DNA of 64,000 bases from Croceicoccus ponticola (lineage in GTDB: Bacteria > Pseudomonadota > Alphaproteobacteria > Sphingomonadales > Sphingomonadaceae), in contig NZ_RXOL01000001.1 of the NCBI RefSeq assembly GCF_004004515.1, forward strand, positions 558,001-622,000. Direction: 5' to 3'. A model generated the notes under the pieces. That model was not told where the DNA came from and made no database searches. It was given only the letters and a program-made list of their open reading frames with translations. Shown here piece by piece: positions 32,110 through 40,478 of this stretch. The stretch's first letter is position 1, and every line of letters starts with the position of its first letter. The position numbers were made by a program, and so were the translations under genes.

Positions 32110-33696
32110 TCAGAAAAAACGTCTCCGCTCTTTAAGGATGACATGAGCGCAGTTGTAGCCAGGCGCGCCGGTGACGCCGCCGCCGGGATGCGTTCCCGCT
32201 CCGCACATGTAGAGCCCATCGACTGGCCCTCGATAACGCCCATGGCCGAGCACAGGACGCGCCGACCATAGTTGGTCGATCGTCAGGTTGCCGTGCATGA
32301 TGTCACCACCGATCAGGCCGAATTTTCGTTCAAGACCCTTGGGACTGAGAACCTGTCGCCCGATGATGGATGCACGAAAACCAGGCGCATGGCGTTCGAC
32401 CGTGTCGATGATCGTATCCGCCGCTGCATCCTCGCAATCGTCCCAATCGCGTCCGTCGGGTAATTCAGGGGCGAATTGCTGGCAGAACAGGCTGGCCACA
32501 TGCTGGCCCTCGGGTGCCAGAGTGCTATCGATGGTCGATGGGATCAGCATCTCCACAATCGGGTCACGCGACCAGCCATCGCGCCTGGCGTCGAGAAACG
32601 CGCGGTCCATGTAGTCCAGAGATGGTGCAATGACGATGCCGGCTCGGTGGTGTTCTCCCGGTTCCAGCAAACAGCTGAACCGGGGCAATTCGTTTAGCGC
32701 CACATTCATACGGAAAGTTCCGCTGCCAACACGAAAGCCTTTCATCCGGCGACGAAAATCTTCGGGCAGATCGGCCTGGTCCATCATGCGTTCGTAAAGC
32801 AGTTTCGGGCCTACATTGGCGATGACGCGATTGGCGATGATTTCCTCGCCGTCTTCGAGCGATACGCCTGTCGCCCGGTCGTTTTCGACGAGCACCTTCC
32901 GAACAGCGTTTTCCAGTGAGATCTCGACGCCGGCGTCTTTGCATGCCGCCGCCATGGCTTGAGTGATTGCGCCCATGCCACCGATCACATGGCCCCAAGC
33001 GCCCTTCTTGCCATTCACCTCTCCGAAAACGTGATGCAGAAGGACATAGGCGCTGCCCGGCGTGTCAGGACTCGCATAGTTCCCGACGACCGCGTCGAAA
33101 CCAAACGCCGCTTTGACCGGTTCGCTCTCGAACCAGCCATCGAGGAACGACCGGGCAGATTTGACAAACAGGTCGAGCAGATCGCGCTTTCGTTCCATCG
33201 ACAACCCAACGATGCCCCTACCCTGCATCACCGCGTCGATAACCGCGCGCCACCCATCGCCGATGTTGGGCGGCGGCTTGAGCGCAAGCGACCGCAGAAC
33301 GTCGGCAACGCATTCGAGAGCGTCGTAGTATCGCGGCAGAATGTCGGCATCACGCTGAGAATACCTTGCGAATTCCGCCTGCGTCCGTGCCAATCCGCCG
33401 CCAAGCTTCAGGTAACCATTGTCCAGCGGCAGGAAATTCGAAATCGGCCGTTCGATGACCCGATAGCCGCGGGAAACCAAACCCATGTCGTGTATGACGC
33501 GCGGTTGCAGAAGGCTGACCGTATAACTGGCGACAGAATTTCGGAAGCCAGGGTGAAATTCCTCTGTCACCGCGGCACCGCCGACGATCTCCCGGCGCTC
33601 AACGATCCGGACTTTCAGCCCTGCTCGCGCCAGATAAAATGCGCAGACAAGCCCGTTATGCCCTGCCCCGATGATGATCGCGTCGTATCGTGCCAT
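32110..33696 (-). CDS. FAD-dependent phytoene-desaturase-like oxidoreductase (PYROXD2 type)
   Basis: A 528-residue flavin amine-oxidase-fold protein. It opens with the dinucleotide-binding Ile-Ile-Ile-Gly-Ala-Gly-His-Asn-Gly and Val-Glu-Arg-Arg segments. It closes with the FAD-binding Gly-Leu-Tyr-Met-Cys-Gly-Ala-Gly-Thr-His-Pro-Gly-Gly-Gly. The layout is that of carotenoid desaturase relatives annotated as PYROXD2, not of crtI proper, since no carotenoid gene is adjacent. The start at Met-Ala-Arg-Tyr (33696) removes an unlikely leader from 33741. Substrate unknown. Confidence 0.87.
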   Translation of the reverse strand: MARYDAIIIGAGHNGLVCAFYLARAGLKVRIVERREIVGGAAVTEEFHPGFRNSVASYTVSLLQPRVIHDMGLVSRGYRVIERPISNFLPLDNGYLKLGGGLARTQAEFARYSQRDADILPRYYDALECVADVLRSLALKPPPNIGDGWRAVIDAVMQGRGIVGLSMERKRDLLDLFVKSARSFLDGWFESEPVKAAFGFDAVVGNYASPDTPGSAYVLLHHVFGEVNGKKGAWGHVIGGMGAITQAMAAACKDAGVEISLENAVRKVLVENDRATGVSLEDGEEIIANRVIANVGPKLLYERMMDQADLPEDFRRRMKGFRVGSGTFRMNVALNELPRFSCLLEPGEHHRAGIVIAPSLDYMDRAFLDARRDGWSRDPIVEMLIPSTIDSTLAPEGQHVASLFCQQFAPELPDGRDWDDCEDAAADTIIDTVERHAPGFRASIIGRQVLSPKGLERKFGLIGGDIMHGNLTIDQLWSARPVLGHGRYRGPVDGLYMCGAGTHPGGGVTGAPGYNCAHVILKERRRFF

Positions 33697-33783
33697 TTGT
33701 CTTGGCTCGATAGCACGCCCTACGGCCACCGGTAAGCGCATCTCGCCATTGCGGCAGATGCGGGGACGCTTTAGCCGGGATGC

Positions 33784-34566
33784 ATGACCGAATCCCCTCT
33801 CCGTCCAATTGACCGTCTGCTTGCCATCATGGCCCGACTACGAGACCGAGAAGATGGATGCGAATGGGATCTCGCGCAGGATTTTCGGTCGATCGCTCCC
33901 TATACCATTGAAGAAGCGTACGAAGTCGCCGATGCGATTGCACGCCACGACATGACGGATCTTCGTGACGAACTTGGCGACTTGCTGCTGCAGGTCGTTT
34001 TCCATTCGCGCATGGCCGAAGAAGCAGGACATTTCGATTTCCAGACCGTCGCCACGGGCATTTCCGAAAAGATGGAGCGCCGCCACCCGCACATTTTTGG
34101 CGAGGTTGCGCCGAAGGATGTCACGGCCGTTCGCGCCAACTGGGAAGCGATCAAAGCTGCCGAACGTCAGGGAAAGGCCCAAGTCGGTGCCCTTGATGGT
34201 GTCGCGATGGGGCTGCCGGCCCTGCTCCGCGCCGAAAAGCTTCAGAAGCGCGCGGCACGAGTGGGTTTCGACTGGCCGGACGCTGTCGGCGCAGGGGACA
34301 AGCTGCGCGAGGAGATCGGCGAATTCGAGGATGCGGAGGACGCGGCGCATCGCTTGGAAGAAGCCGGCGACATGTTGTTCGCCATGGTAAACTGGCTGCG
34401 CAAACATGATATCACCGCAGAAGACGCCCTGTTAGCCGCCAACAGGAAATTCGAAAGGCGTTTCCGGGGCATGGAAGTCATGGCCATTGCCGCAGGCGAG
34501 GATTTCGCCAGCCTCGATCTCAGTGCACAGGACGGTCTGTGGAATCGTGTAAAATCTGAAGAATGA
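33784..34566 (+). CDS. mazG: Nucleoside triphosphate pyrophosphohydrolase MazG
   Basis: A 260-residue protein with two MazG domains that hydrolyse NTPs or dNTPs to the monophosphate and pyrophosphate. The first domain shows Cys-Glu-Trp-Asp, Glu-Glu-Ala-Tyr-Glu-Val and Glu-Leu-Gly-Asp-Leu-Leu-Leu-Gln-Val-Val-Phe-His, which give the EExx and ExxD magnesium ligands. The second lies near 165-235 with Glu-Glu-Ile-Gly-Glu-Phe and Glu-Ala-Gly-Asp-Met-Leu-Phe. It ends three bases from the hflX stop (convergent). MazG lowers ppGpp and cleans damaged nucleotides in other bacteria. Confidence 0.94.
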   Translation: MTESPLRPIDRLLAIMARLRDREDGCEWDLAQDFRSIAPYTIEEAYEVADAIARHDMTDLRDELGDLLLQVVFHSRMAEEAGHFDFQTVATGISEKMERRHPHIFGEVAPKDVTAVRANWEAIKAAERQGKAQVGALDGVAMGLPALLRAEKLQKRAARVGFDWPDAVGAGDKLREEIGEFEDAEDAAHRLEEAGDMLFAMVNWLRKHDITAEDALLAANRKFERRFRGMEVMAIAAGEDFASLDLSAQDGLWNRVKSEE

Positions 34567-34569
34567 CCG

Positions 34570-35895
34570 TCAAGTCTCTGTGAGACTGAGATACTTTCCA
34601 AATTCTCGGGGATCGAGCCGCACATCCATTTCCAGCTGAGGCGCTCCCTCGGCATCTTCGGTCGACTGCTCGCGCAAGACTTCGCCATGAGCATGAAGCC
34701 ACGCAATGCGCTGCCCGTCCGTTGCCGACAAGCGGAAGCTGTGGACCCGAGCCGACGCGGTAAGGATTTCGGAAAGCTGTCGTTCCAGCGCTTCGACACC
34801 GAAGCCCGTCAGCGCGGAGATTGGCACGATGGGCAATCCGTCGACTTCGCTTTTTTCCAGCAATTCCGCCTGACGCTCGGTATCGACGAGATCCCATTTA
34901 TTCCACGCTTCGACTACCGGAATCGTCAGTGCGCCTTCTTCACCCGTATTAATGTCGAGATCGGCGAGAACCTGCTCGACCTCGCTTTTTTGCATTTCAG
35001 TCATAGGACTCGAAATGTCTCGGACATGGACGATGACATCGGCGCCGGTGACTTCTTCCAACGTAGCGCGAAATGCGGCGACTAGCTGTGTCGGCAAGTC
35101 GGAAATGAACCCAACCGTATCCGACAGGATCGCCTTTTCAACGCCCGGCAACGAAATGCCGCGCATCGTCGGGTCTAGCGTCGCAAACAAAAGGTCTTCG
35201 GCCATCACGTCCGCACCGGTCATCCGGTTGAAAAGCGTCGATTTTCCCGCGTTGGTATAGCCGACGAGCGCCACGACAGGCCAAGGTGCCCTGCCCCGCC
35301 GCGCCCTGTGCAGAGCGCGCGTGCGGCGGACCTGCTCCAGTTCACGGCGCAAGCGCGCCATCCGGTCGCGGATCAGCCGCCTGTCAGCTTCGATCTGCGT
35401 TTCGCCCGGACCGCCCAAGAAGCCGTAACCCCCGCGCTGACGTTCAAGGTGGGTCCAACTACGGACAAGACGGCCTGCCTGGTAATCGAGATGCGCGAGT
35501 TCGACCTGCAATCGTCCTTCGGCCGTGGCCGCGCGTTCGCCGAATATTTCGAGGATCAGGCCGGTCCGGTCGATGACCTTGCGCTCGATCTTCTCTTCCA
35601 GATTGCGCTGCTGAATGGCCGACAGAGCGCCATCGATGATGACAAGCTCGGCGTCTTCCATGTCGCATGCAGCTTTGATCCGGTCGATTTGCCCCGACCC
35701 GAACAGCGTTGCCGCCTTTACCGATCGGATCGGGATGATGAAGCTGTCCACCACCACGATGCCGATCGCCAGAGCAAGGCCGCAGCCTTCTTCAAGCCGG
35801 GCCTCCGGCTCTGCCACATGGGCAGAGCGGATATCCGGCATGACGACCACGGCGCGCGCGCCGCGGGCTACTTCTCCTGCAACTTCGTCGTTCAG
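34570..35895 (-). CDS. hflX: GTPase HflX
   Basis: A GTPase of about 441 residues that binds the 50S subunit and rescues or splits stalled ribosomes. The N-terminal HflX domain has Gly-Ser-Gly-Gln. The G domain has Gly-Tyr-Thr-Asn-Ala-Gly-Lys-Ser-Thr (G1), Asp-Thr-Val-Gly-Phe (G3) and Asn-Lys-Trp-Asp (G4). The start is unusual. Between the hfq stop and the conserved Ala-Arg-Gly-Ala-Arg-Ala-Val-Val region there is no ATG, GTG or TTG. The candidates are CTG at 35895 with GGAA upstream, or GTG at 35850, which would trim the conserved edge. It follows hfq, the classic pairing. Confidence 0.9.
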   Translation of the reverse strand: MNDEVAGEVARGARAVVVMPDIRSAHVAEPEARLEEGCGLALAIGIVVVDSFIIPIRSVKAATLFGSGQIDRIKAACDMEDAELVIIDGALSAIQQRNLEEKIERKVIDRTGLILEIFGERAATAEGRLQVELAHLDYQAGRLVRSWTHLERQRGGYGFLGGPGETQIEADRRLIRDRMARLRRELEQVRRTRALHRARRGRAPWPVVALVGYTNAGKSTLFNRMTGADVMAEDLLFATLDPTMRGISLPGVEKAILSDTVGFISDLPTQLVAAFRATLEEVTGADVIVHVRDISSPMTEMQKSEVEQVLADLDINTGEEGALTIPVVEAWNKWDLVDTERQAELLEKSEVDGLPIVPISALTGFGVEALERQLSEILTASARVHSFRLSATDGQRIAWLHAHGEVLREQSTEDAEGAPQLEMDVRLDPREFGKYLSLTET

Positions 35896-35908
35896 AATAT
35901 TTTCCAGT

Positions 35909-36577
35909 TCAGTCTTCGTCGTCCCAGTCGCCCGAAAGGTCGACGTGGGTAACCGGCTGCACGGTCGAAACCGCGTGCTTGTAGGCGAGTTGCACGTAAC
36001 CTTCGCGTTCCAGCAACATGCAGAACAGGTCATAGGCCGCAATACGGCCCTGCAGCATGACGCCGTTGATCAGGAACATCGTCACCTGAACGCCTGCGTC
36101 CCGGACTGACGTCAGGAACACGTCCTGCAACTGGCGCTTGCCCTTTGCGTCTTCGGCAATCTGGAACAAGTCGACGTCGACAGGTTGCGTCGGCATGATT
36201 GTGCTGATCGCGTGCTTGTAAACGAGCTGCGACTGACCGTCGCGGCGCAACAGGATCGAAAAATTGTCGAACCACGTCACGATGCCTTGAAGCTTTACGC
36301 CCTTGACGAGAAACATCGTCACAGGGGTCTTGTGACGGCGAACGTGATTAAGAAATAGATCCTGCAGGTTCTTGCCCTTCGATGCGGAGGCGGTACTTGC
36401 CGCGGTCTTTGCCTCGGTTTTTTTGGAATTCTTTGCCACAGCTTTTGCCTTTGGCTTGGCCGCCGGCCTAGCCGTTGGCGTTGCCACAGGCGATTCGGGT
36501 TCAAGTTCCGTCTGGGGTGCGGCGTCCGGCTCATCGGACGAAGAGGAAGTGCGGATTGAGAGAGTCTTGCCAGCCAA
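35909..36577 (-). CDS. hfq: RNA chaperone Hfq with two fused Sm domains
   Basis: A 222-residue Hfq made of an Ala/Lys/Pro-rich tail (1-67), Sm domain 1 (about 68-135) and Sm domain 2 (about 147-214), ending acidic. Both repeats keep the Leu-Gln-Asp helix start and the Tyr-Lys-His motif of Sm2 (Lys121-His122, Lys200-His201) used for U-rich RNA on the proximal face. Repeat 1 keeps the rim Arg80-Arg81 pair; repeat 2 has Arg159-Asp160. Repeat 2 has Met where repeat 1 has Lys in the Val-Lys-Leu-Gln-Gly segment. A trimer would rebuild the usual six-fold ring. It starts with TTG behind a full AAGGAGG site. Confidence 0.95.
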   Translation of the reverse strand: MAGKTLSIRTSSSSDEPDAAPQTELEPESPVATPTARPAAKPKAKAVAKNSKKTEAKTAASTASASKGKNLQDLFLNHVRRHKTPVTMFLVKGVKLQGIVTWFDNFSILLRRDGQSQLVYKHAISTIMPTQPVDVDLFQIAEDAKGKRQLQDVFLTSVRDAGVQVTMFLINGVMLQGRIAAYDLFCMLLEREGYVQLAYKHAVSTVQPVTHVDLSGDWDDED

Positions 36578-36720
36578 TTTTTGGCCTCCTTTTTGTTGGC
36601 GGCGGAATATTTTCCCGTCCGCGATCTGGCCGGTGACGCAACGGACACCGACCGAAAACCAGATTTAGTTTAGCACCCTACCGGATGCTTTGCAGCTAAT
36701 TATTCAGGAAGCGGGAGGGT
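36578..36720. promoter_or_regulatory. Spacer between ntrX and hfq with the hfq promoter and ribosome binding site
   Basis: This 143-bp gap is AT-richer than its neighbours and ends with AAGGAGG just before the TTG start of hfq. A TAAACT-like -10 candidate lies near 36670 on the leftward strand. No further gene is seen. Confidence 0.4.
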
Positions 36721-38103
36721 TCAATCCTCGTCCTCACGCCGGTCAGAGATACCAAGTGTTTTTAATTTCCGATGCAGCGCAGAGCGCTCCATCCCGATAA
36801 ACGTCGCGGTGCGAGAGATGTTTCCCGAAAATCTTCGGATCTGGATGCGCAAGTACTCCCGCTCGAACTGTTCGCGCGCCTCGCGCAGCGGGATTCCCAT
36901 CATTGCCGCTATGCCCGCGCCCTCGCCATTTTCCTCCTGGGTGATCTCGCCAGGAAGCATGTCCGCCTCGATCAGGCTTAGCCTGTCGCGCGGGGCAAGG
37001 ATCATCGTCCGTTCGATCACGTTGCGCAGCTGGCGCACGTTTCCGGGCCATTCGTAGCTTTGCAGAACCGCCATGGCATCGTCGCTGACCGCCGGTGGCG
37101 GGATGCCCTGCGCCGCGGCAAGGCGCGCGAAGAAGTGGTTGACCAGCATCGGAATATCGCCCCTTCGTTCGGCCAGCGAAGGGATCGCCACCGGCACCAC
37201 GTTAAGCCGATAATACAGGTCCTCGCGAAACCGGCGTTCAGCGATCTCCTCTTCAAGATCACGGGAAGTCGCCGATGCCACGCGAACATCGACACGCAAC
37301 TGGCGGTTGCCACCGACTCGGACGAAGGCCTGGTCGGTCAGGACGCGCAAGATGCGGGCCTGCGTCGACTCGGGCATGTCCGCGACTTCGTCGAAAAACA
37401 GCGTGCCGCCGTCCGCCATCTCGAGAAGCCCGGCTCGGACCAACTTGCCGTCCTGTTCCTCTCCGAACAGTTCCTGCTCGAACCGTTCGGGTGTGATCCG
37501 GGCGGAATTGATCGTGACAAACGGCTTGTCGGCGCGCGTGCTCCAATTATGCAGCAGCCGAGCAGCGACTTCCTTGCCCGAGCCGGCAGGTCCGGTGATG
37601 AGCACCCGGCTTCCCGTCCCGGCCACCCGCTTCAGTGTCGCGCGGACTGAATTGATGGCGCTGGACGATCCGTTGAATTCATCGAACGCCCCGTCTCCGC
37701 CCTGCCGCAGCTGCGCGTTTTCGCGGCGGAGGCGTTCAGTTTCGGTCGCGCGTTCAACCATATGGATCAACCGTTCAGATTCGAACGGCTTTTCGATGAA
37801 GTCCACAGCCCCGCGACTGACGGCAGAGACAGCGGTATCGATGTTGCCATGGCCTGAAAAGATAATCACCGGCAGGTCCGGTTCGCGCTGCTTGATCGCG
37901 TCGAGAACTTCCAGCCCGTCCATGGGCGATCCGTGGAGCCACACGTCGAGCAGGACCAGACTGGGCCGCCGTTCGTCGATCGCGCCCAGCGCGGAGATGC
38001 TGTCCCCTGCGGTGCGGCAGTCATAACCTTCATCGGATAGTACGCCTGCAACAAGTTCGCGAATGTCGCGTTCATCGTCGACGATCAGGATATCGAGTGC
38101 CAT
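36721..38103 (-). CDS. ntrX: Nitrogen response regulator NtrX (lacks the GAFTGA loop)
   Basis: A 460-residue NtrC-family regulator. The receiver domain holds phospho-acceptor Asp53, the AAA+ domain has Gly-Pro-Ala-Gly-Ser-Gly-Lys-Glu and Leu-Phe-Phe-Asp-Glu, and a Fis-type helix-turn-helix lies at the C-terminus (Thr-Ala-Thr-Phe-Ile-Gly-Met-Glu-Arg-Ser-Ala-Leu). After Glu-Leu-Phe-Gly the sequence runs Glu-Glu-Gln-Asp-Gly-Lys-Leu-Val-Arg-Ala-Gly, so the sigma-54-contacting GAFTGA is absent. It may therefore act on sigma-70 promoters or as a repressor. It follows ntrY by 22 bases and is followed by hfq. Confidence 0.93.
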   Translation of the reverse strand: MALDILIVDDERDIRELVAGVLSDEGYDCRTAGDSISALGAIDERRPSLVLLDVWLHGSPMDGLEVLDAIKQREPDLPVIIFSGHGNIDTAVSAVSRGAVDFIEKPFESERLIHMVERATETERLRRENAQLRQGGDGAFDEFNGSSSAINSVRATLKRVAGTGSRVLITGPAGSGKEVAARLLHNWSTRADKPFVTINSARITPERFEQELFGEEQDGKLVRAGLLEMADGGTLFFDEVADMPESTQARILRVLTDQAFVRVGGNRQLRVDVRVASATSRDLEEEIAERRFREDLYYRLNVVPVAIPSLAERRGDIPMLVNHFFARLAAAQGIPPPAVSDDAMAVLQSYEWPGNVRQLRNVIERTMILAPRDRLSLIEADMLPGEITQEENGEGAGIAAMMGIPLREAREQFEREYLRIQIRRFSGNISRTATFIGMERSALHRKLKTLGISDRREDED

Positions 38104-38125
38104 CAGGTCCGTTCCGGTCGTTGTG

Positions 38126-40408
38126 TCATTCGGCCGCTTCCTTGCCGTCATCCGGCGCTAGGTCGGCCAGGGGATTGCGCGAGAAGCGAAGCCGCACGCG
38201 CGTGCCGCCGTCTTCCGCCGTTTCGAATGCGATATTACCCCCGTGCTCGCCCAGGATCTTCTGCACGATGGCTAGGCCGAGGCCCGTGCCCTTTTCGCGC
38301 GTCGTCATGTAGGGTTCGACGATGTTTCTGCCTTCGCGCGGCAAACCTATGCCGTTGTCGGTGACGGTAACGGTCAGTCCTTCGCGGTCCGGTTTGAGGT
38401 GAACGACGATGCGTCCCTTATAGTCTTCGTCGACGTTTGCGGCGCTGGCGCGGGTCTCGATCGCCTCGGCTGCGTTTTTGAGGACGTTCGTCATCGCCTG
38501 ACCGACCTGATGTCTGTCGCAAGCAATGGTCGTGTCGCCTTCTTCGCCTTCAAACCGGTAGGAAATATGCGAGTTACCGACTTCCTGCAGGAACATGGCC
38601 TGCCGAACGAGATCGGTCATGTCCTCGTCTCGGAAACTGGGCTTGGGCATTCGCGCAAAGCTTGAGAACTCGTCGACCATTTTACGCAGGTCGCCCACTT
38701 GACGAATGATTGTCTGTGTCAGTTCGTCGAACAGTTCGATGTCGGTGCTGATCTGGCGGCGATAACGACGGTTCAGCCGCTCCGTCGCCAACTGGATCGG
38801 GGTTAGCGGGTTCTTGATTTCATGAGCGATGCGGCGCGCGACGTCCGACCATGCGGCGCGGCGCTGATCGAGAAGCTGGCGAGTAATGTCTTCAAACGTC
38901 AGAACGCTGCCGTGGCGGGTGCGGGCGATCTTGACGGCAAGCGTGCGGGTGTCGGTGCCGCGCGACTGCTGCACGATGCCGCTGTTCCGCCCGGCGACAA
39001 GCTGATCCCGCAGCGCGGGCGCGATTTCTGCCAGCGGACGACCGATAGCCTTGCCCTCGCCACCGTCGAATAGCATCGCCATGGCCGAACCATTGATGAG
39101 CAGGATGTTCCCGTCGTCGTCGACCGACACGATGCCGGCAGTAGCCGAATCGAGCACCGCTTCGGTAAAGGCGCGGCGTTCGACCAGCAATTCGTTCGCC
39201 TCGATCAGAGCTTGCGTCTGTCCGGCAATCTGTTCGGTCATGCGATTAAAGGCGCGGTTGAGCAGGCCGATCTCGTCGTTGCCGGTGCGACCCGCTACGC
39301 GTTTCGAGAAATCGCCAGACCCCACGTCACGCGCGGCGGCGAGCAATTCCGCCAGCGGCTCAACCTGCCGGTCGGCAAAGCGCAGGGCGAACCAGACCGC
39401 AAGCGCGACCAGCGCCAGCGACACGCCCAAAAGGGCGATGTTGAATTGCAGTTGCAGTTTGCGGGCGTTGCCGATCAGGCTGTCGTAATTGGCCAGCACA
39501 CTTTGCGCGCGCTGCCACTGGCTCTGCGCCTGTTCATCAGATTTCCGAGCGGTATATAGGAAAATTCCGCGCGTGGTGTCGAGCGGGGTCACCGCCTCGA
39601 TCCGTTTCGCAGTTGCCGACACGACCACCGTTTCACCCTTGGCCAGGCGATCGAATACCGACGGTTCGATCCGGTGCGGCCCCGCTTCTTCGTCGGGATC
39701 GACGATGGCGGCGGTGCGGACCATGCCGTCCTTGCCCCGTTCGATGATGGCGGATTCGTTCAATTCGCGGATGATGACTTGTCGGGTATAGGCCTCTGCG
39801 AATTCGGGAGAGGCGATGTTCGCCTGGCTCAGATAGAACCGCACGTCGCCTGCCATCGCGACGGTCTCGTCACCGATGTCACGCAAGTTCTGTTCGTAAT
39901 ATCCGCGCGCGAGCTGGTTTGCGTCTTCGAGCAATCCGCGCGAACGTTCGGAAAACCAGAACTCGACGCCCGACTGGAAAAGATATGACGCGAATGCCAC
40001 GACCAGCAGCGTCGGCACCGCTGCGATCAGCGAGAAGAAGAATACCAACCTGACGTGCAATCGTCCGGTGCTTCCGGTCAGCCTGCGCGCACGGCGTAGT
40101 GCGAGCCGCCGCCCCAGCAGCATCAAGAGACCCATCGCCGGTATCAGCGTAGCGACGAGCAGCGACGTCGTCGTCGTGAGCGGGAGCAACTGCCCCTTGC
40201 TCTCGTCAGCGCCGAGCGTGAGCCAGCCGCCGAATAGCACGAGCAGGAGCACTGCCAGCAACAGAAGTTCGAGCAGCACGAACCCGTTGGCACGATACCA
40301 GAAAACACCGAATCTGCGGCTGAAACGCGACCAGTCGAGACCCTCCGGCCCCGGCAAGGGGCGGCGATCCACCGCAAGCGATGCATTTTCGCTGGTTTCG
40401 ATAGTCAT
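38126..40408 (-). CDS. ntrY: Nitrogen regulation sensor histidine kinase NtrY
   Basis: A 760-residue membrane kinase, partner of NtrX. Three membrane segments in the first 145 residues and one near 330 flank a periplasmic domain of about 180 residues. A HAMP domain (about 345-400), a PAS domain (about 415-510) and HisKA/HATPase domains follow. The phospho-acceptor His is in [14 protein letters not shown]; the ATP-binding Asp-Asn-Gly-Ile-Gly-Leu-Pro and Gly-Thr-Gly-Leu-Gly-Leu-Ala motifs are complete. The system is linked to nitrogen status, redox and envelope in alphaproteobacteria. A 70-base gap separates it from ntrC. Confidence 0.95.
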   Translation of the reverse strand: MTIETSENASLAVDRRPLPGPEGLDWSRFSRRFGVFWYRANGFVLLELLLLAVLLLVLFGGWLTLGADESKGQLLPLTTTTSLLVATLIPAMGLLMLLGRRLALRRARRLTGSTGRLHVRLVFFFSLIAAVPTLLVVAFASYLFQSGVEFWFSERSRGLLEDANQLARGYYEQNLRDIGDETVAMAGDVRFYLSQANIASPEFAEAYTRQVIIRELNESAIIERGKDGMVRTAAIVDPDEEAGPHRIEPSVFDRLAKGETVVVSATAKRIEAVTPLDTTRGIFLYTARKSDEQAQSQWQRAQSVLANYDSLIGNARKLQLQFNIALLGVSLALVALAVWFALRFADRQVEPLAELLAAARDVGSGDFSKRVAGRTGNDEIGLLNRAFNRMTEQIAGQTQALIEANELLVERRAFTEAVLDSATAGIVSVDDDGNILLINGSAMAMLFDGGEGKAIGRPLAEIAPALRDQLVAGRNSGIVQQSRGTDTRTLAVKIARTRHGSVLTFEDITRQLLDQRRAAWSDVARRIAHEIKNPLTPIQLATERLNRRYRRQISTDIELFDELTQTIIRQVGDLRKMVDEFSSFARMPKPSFRDEDMTDLVRQAMFLQEVGNSHISYRFEGEEGDTTIACDRHQVGQAMTNVLKNAAEAIETRASAANVDEDYKGRIVVHLKPDREGLTVTVTDNGIGLPREGRNIVEPYMTTREKGTGLGLAIVQKILGEHGGNIAFETAEDGGTRVRLRFSRNPLADLAPDDGKEAAE

Positions 40409-40478
40409 CGTTGCGAACTTACAACAGTGATGTTGCCCGATTGCAAGCCCTGACAGCGATCAAATCAACCGATCAACG

